Source: Lentimicrobiaceae bacterium (GTDB taxonomy: Bacteria > Bacteroidota > Bacteroidia > Bacteroidales > WCHB1-69). Taken from it: a stretch of 8,905 bases of DNA. Below, piece after piece: positions 6,429 to 8,905 of the stretch. The stretch covers positions 1 through 8,905 of the forward strand of contig WQSU01000091.1 in the NCBI GenBank assembly GCA_009787675.1, read 5' to 3'. Both the position numbers and the translations under genes were made by a program. The first letter of the stretch is position 1, and every line of letters starts with the position of its first letter. The notes beneath the pieces were generated by a model. It worked only from the letters and a program-made list of their open reading frames with translations, was not told the origin of the DNA and did not search any database.

Positions 6429-7472
6429 TTAAATATTTTCCTGTCTTCTCAAAGAGTTTTTATGCAAAAGAAAAAGAAATTCTTCTAAAAAATGCGTATA
6501 GTTGTTATCTTTCAACGCATTATCTTCGTACACCTCCACTACCCTTTTCCATTGATCGGGTTGCAATAAAGGGAGTGCATGTTTGCGTTTGATGACAGCA
6601 ATTTCATCTACCAGTTCCATCCGTTTACTCAACAATTTACTTATTTGAATGTCAATGCTTTTTATTAAATTTCTTTGAAAGAATAAAGCATCAGCAGCAG
6701 AGCTATTGGAAGATGGAAATATCAACGTTTGCAACAAGTCAGAAAACTGAGAAGGCAAGAGTTGTTGCTTGCTGTCCGACAAAGCTTTATCGGGTGCATG
6801 GTGCACTTCTATCATCAGCCCGTTGAAGCCATAATTGATAGCGGTTTGCGCCACCATTTGCTGCAAAACAACATTGCCGGCAATATGTGAAATGTCGCAC
6901 AGTATTTTTATTTCCGGCATTTTCAAGCGCAAAGCCATTGAAATTTCCCAACAAGGCGAATTACGATACACATTTTCATTCTCAATGGAAAAACCACGAT
7001 GCACTGCCAGCACTTTTTTTATACCGGCATTTTGGAAACGTTGTATTGCTCCTATCCACAGGTTAAGATCGGGGTTTATAGGATTTTTTACAAGAACCGT
7101 GAGTGCAGAATGTTGCACCGTCTCTGCAATCGCTTGCACCAAAAACGGATTTACTGTGGTTCTGGCGCCAATCCAAACAGCATCAATATCGTTCTCTAAA
7201 CATTGCCGGGCATGTTCAGCGTTGGCTACCTCCACACAAATTTTAAACCCGAATTGTTTCTTTATTTCTTGTAACCACGAAAAGGCTTCACTTCCTACAC
7301 CTTGAAAATCATTAGGATTTGTTCTTGCCTTCCAAATTCCTGCTCTAAAAAAAGAGAACTCAAAAGAATGGTAATCTATCTGCAAATCAATAAGTTCTTT
7401 TGCAGTGGCAAAAAGTTGTTCTCTTGATTCCGCAGCACAGGGACCAGCAATCAGTATTTTATGAGTGTTCAA
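6429..7472 (-). CDS. Bifunctional DAHP synthase / chorismate mutase (type II)
   Basis: Cytoplasmic fusion enzyme of 347 residues. The N-terminal type I-beta DAHP synthase condenses phosphoenolpyruvate and erythrose-4-phosphate, the first shikimate step. The C-terminal chorismate mutase makes prephenate for Phe and Tyr. Synthase motifs in order are AGPCAAES (9-16), FRAGIWKARTNPNDFQGVG (42-60), IGART (101-105), LVKNPINPD (127-135), VHRGFS (157-162), CDISHIAG (192-199) and IEVHHAPDKALSD (221-233). The mutase helices follow a linker: RNLIKSIDIQISKLLSKRM (267-285) with Arg267 and Arg284, Lys295 in VIKRK, and LQPDQWKRVVE (303-313). The length fits the fused Bacteroidota form, in which the mutase domain may give feedback control. 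The frame opens after a TAA at 7500-7502 and has no ATG before GPCAAES, so TTG at 7472-7470 is the likely start. It stands alone here, away from prephenate dehydratase or dehydrogenase genes, which often accompany it. The family has been named aroF, aroG or aroA in different genomes. Confidence 0.93.
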   Translation of the reverse strand: MNTHKILIAGPCAAESREQLFATAKELIDLQIDYHSFEFSFFRAGIWKARTNPNDFQGVGSEAFSWLQEIKKQFGFKICVEVANAEHARQCLENDIDAVWIGARTTVNPFLVQAIAETVQHSALTVLVKNPINPDLNLWIGAIQRFQNAGIKKVLAVHRGFSIENENVYRNSPCWEISMALRLKMPEIKILCDISHIAGNVVLQQMVAQTAINYGFNGLMIEVHHAPDKALSDSKQQLLPSQFSDLLQTLIFPSSNSSAADALFFQRNLIKSIDIQISKLLSKRMELVDEIAVIKRKHALPLLQPDQWKRVVEVYEDNALKDNNYTHFLEEFLFLLHKNSLRRQENI

Positions 7473-7561
7473 TTTTTGGAAATTAAGGTATTGTAGATGT
7501 TAACGCACTTCCATTACTTTTATTTTTCCAAAAATTTGTGTTTATTTGCAGCCAAAAAAAA

Positions 7562-8038
7562 ATGAAGAAACTATTTCCCCTAATACTTTTTATTTTATCC
7601 TTTTTTTTGTTTGTAAGCTGTAGTAAATCAATTATCTTTGATGAAAAAATTGAATTTCCAAACGCAAATTGGGCATTTGAAAATAAAGCGATAACTTTTG
7701 AAGCACCCATAAAAAGTTCTGAAAAACCTTTTGCCATTTTTCTTGAACTTGAGATTACAGGTCACCCCAACGTGGATAAGTTTTATGCTACTTTCAGAAT
7801 AACTACTCCCAAAGGAGGAACTACTGTTAAATCTATCTTCTTTAACTTAGCCAATCCGCAAGAACCTTATAGACAAGGAGCTTCCCAAAATGAAAAAATT
7901 TATAAATTACTTGCTTATCCAAAAAGATATTTTTCAGAGACAGGGAATTACACATTTGAAGTGAATCAATTTTCGAATAAAGCCGATAATTATGGCATTC
8001 GTGCGTTGCGAATCTATGTTGAGAAACAGAAAGAATAA
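7562..8038 (+). CDS. gldH: GldH-like gliding motility lipoprotein
   Basis: Predicted lipoprotein of 158 residues. The signal peptide is MKKLFPLILFILSFFLFVSC, with Cys20 as the lipidation site; the lipobox FVSC is relaxed, as is common in Bacteroidota. The mature part follows the GldH pattern as I remember it: a conserved FDE soon after the cysteine (26-28), a FPNANW strand, an EKPFAIFLELEITGHPN core, FRITTPKGGTTVKSIFFNLA, then a short C-terminal SETGNYTFEVNQF and ALRIYVEK. GldH is a membrane-anchored lipoprotein required for gliding in Flavobacterium johnsoniae and is linked to the gliding/T9SS gene set. ATG 7562 is preferred over the in-frame GTG at 7538 because it begins the signal peptide right after an A-rich leader. 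It is divergent from the DAHP synthase gene (89 bases between the two starts) and 15 bases ahead of lepA, so cotranscription with lepA is likely. Presence of GldH does not prove that the organism glides. Confidence 0.75.
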   Translation: MKKLFPLILFILSFFLFVSCSKSIIFDEKIEFPNANWAFENKAITFEAPIKSSEKPFAIFLELEITGHPNVDKFYATFRITTPKGGTTVKSIFFNLANPQEPYRQGASQNEKIYKLLAYPKRYFSETGNYTFEVNQFSNKADNYGIRALRIYVEKQKE

Positions 8039-8053
8039 AAGGCATAATTAATT

Positions 8054-8905
8054 ATGAAAAGAATCCGAAATTTTTGCATTATTGCACATATAGATCATGG
8101 TAAGAGTACGTTAGCTGACCGATTGCTGCAATATACCAACACCATAAACGAACGCGACTTTCAAGACCAAGTGTTAGACAACATGGACTTGGAGCGCGAA
8201 CGCGGCATCACCATTAAAAGCCACGCCATTAGAATGGATTACAACCACAACGGTGAAGATTATATTTTCAATTTGATTGACACTCCCGGACATGTGGATT
8301 TCTCTTACGAAGTTTCCCGCTCTATTGCCGCATGCGAAGGTGCTCTGTTGTTGATAGATGCCACGCAAGGCGTTCAGGCACAAACTATTTCAAATCTCTA
8401 TTTGGCAATTGACCACAATTTGGAGATTATTCCGGTGCTCAATAAAATGGATATGCCCGCTGCCATGCCGGAAGAAGTGAAAGATCAAATTGTTGACCTG
8501 CTCGGATGCAAAAGAGAGGATATTATTGAAGCCAGCGGCAAAACAGGAGAAGGTGTAGAAGAGATTATGGAAGCGGTTGTAAACCGCATCCCGCCTCCGC
8601 AAGGAGATCCTGAGGCGCCTCTTCAAGCCTTAATTTTCGACTCTGTATTTAATTCCTACAGAGGAATTATTGCTTATTTTAGAATCTTCAACGGCACCAT
8701 TCGCAAGAGCGATTTCGTGAAATTTATTTCTACAGAAAAGGAGTATTATGCAGACGAAATAGGTTTTTTGAAATTGAAGCAGGATCCCTCCGATGTGATG
8801 ACGGCTGGGATGGTGGGCTACATCATCTCTGGCATCAAAACTTCGCTGGAAGTGCGTGTGGGAGATACTATTACGCACGTGGAAAATCCTTGCGAAAAAG
8901 CAATT
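8054..8905 (+). CDS. lepA: Elongation factor 4 (LepA), 3'-truncated
   Basis: Ribosome-associated translational GTPase that binds the elongating ribosome and is thought to promote back-translocation or assist ribosome assembly. The first 284 of about 595-600 residues are visible; the frame is still open at the window end. The start ATG at 8054 gives MKRIRNFCIIAHIDHGKST. GTPase motifs are G1 AHIDHGKST (11-19), switch I MDLERERGITIKSHAI (44-59), G3 DTPGH (76-80), G4 NKMD (130-133) and the G5 region EASGKTGEG. The KSHAI sequence after GITI is what I remember of Bacteroidota LepA. Domain II begins after NRIPPPQGDPEAPLQAL. G-domain length and the missing EF-G-type insert separate it from EF-G, and the absence of tetracycline-resistance features argues against TetM/Q. 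Codon use and GC resemble the tryptophanase gene, as expected for a core gene. Confidence 0.96.
   Translation, partial: MKRIRNFCIIAHIDHGKSTLADRLLQYTNTINERDFQDQVLDNMDLERERGITIKSHAIRMDYNHNGEDYIFNLIDTPGHVDFSYEVSRSIAACEGALLLIDATQGVQAQTISNLYLAIDHNLEIIPVLNKMDMPAAMPEEVKDQIVDLLGCKREDIIEASGKTGEGVEEIMEAVVNRIPPPQGDPEAPLQALIFDSVFNSYRGIIAYFRIFNGTIRKSDFVKFISTEKEYYADEIGFLKLKQDPSDVMTAGMVGYIISGIKTSLEVRVGDTITHVENPCEKAI

Noticed and set aside
6835..7305. A 156-residue + strand ORF antisense to the DAHP synthase gene
   Set aside because: It lies wholly inside a well-supported enzyme gene, has a cysteine-rich, unfamiliar translation and no domain I recognise.
7473..7561. Possible Bacteroidota promoter (TAnnTTTG with upstream TTG) in the divergent gap
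   Set aside because: TTTATTTG at 7541-7548 is a near match, but no TTG lies at the expected distance upstream; the - strand candidate has wrong spacing. The region must hold promoters, but I cannot place them.
7483..7737. An 84-residue - strand ORF over the start of the gldH-like gene
   Set aside because: It is antisense to a lipoprotein signal peptide and overlaps the divergent gap; no recognisable features.
1..8905. A novel defence, mobile or biosynthetic system
   Set aside because: All eight genes except the one at 5817-6401 belong to families I recognise, and no transposase, integrase, toxin-antitoxin, nuclease or CRISPR signature is visible.

Overview
The window looks like chromosomal DNA from a member of the Bacteroidota, probably in or near the Bacteroidales. 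The sequence evidence for this is a type IX secretion (T9SS) C-terminal sorting domain on a secreted protease, a GldH-like lipoprotein, a fused DAHP synthase/type II chorismate mutase, a DUF4476 protein, A/T-rich gene starts without clear Shine-Dalgarno sequences, and moderate-to-low GC. It holds eight protein-coding genes, two of them cut by the window edges. I see no RNA genes, insertion sequences, CRISPR arrays or phage genes.

Positions 2-6401 carry five genes on the + strand. These are the 3' part of a tryptophanase, a secreted DUF4476 protein with a Gly/Asn/Gln hexapeptide repeat linker, a 765-residue secreted M6-family metalloprotease with two beta-repeat domains and a T9SS sorting tail, a PLP-dependent trans-sulfuration or methionine gamma-lyase-type enzyme, and an uncharacterised 194-residue protein whose GTG start overlaps the end of that enzyme gene by 10 bases. 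Positions 6429-7472 carry a bifunctional DAHP synthase/chorismate mutase on the - strand, convergent with the uncharacterised gene and apparently starting at TTG. Positions 7562-8905 return to the + strand with a GldH-like lipoprotein and, 15 bases later, the 5' half of lepA (elongation factor 4).

Functionally, the window mixes amino-acid catabolism (tryptophanase; possibly methionine or cysteine breakdown), extracellular proteolysis through the T9SS, aromatic amino-acid synthesis, and two surface or translation housekeeping genes. A protein-degrading, amino-acid-fermenting lifestyle would fit, but that is an inference. I found no convincing undescribed multi-gene system. The least explained parts are the uncharacterised gene coupled to the PLP enzyme, the secreted DUF4476 protein beside the T9SS protease, and a short AATTACGAATT-type DNA repeat inside the protease's sorting domain.
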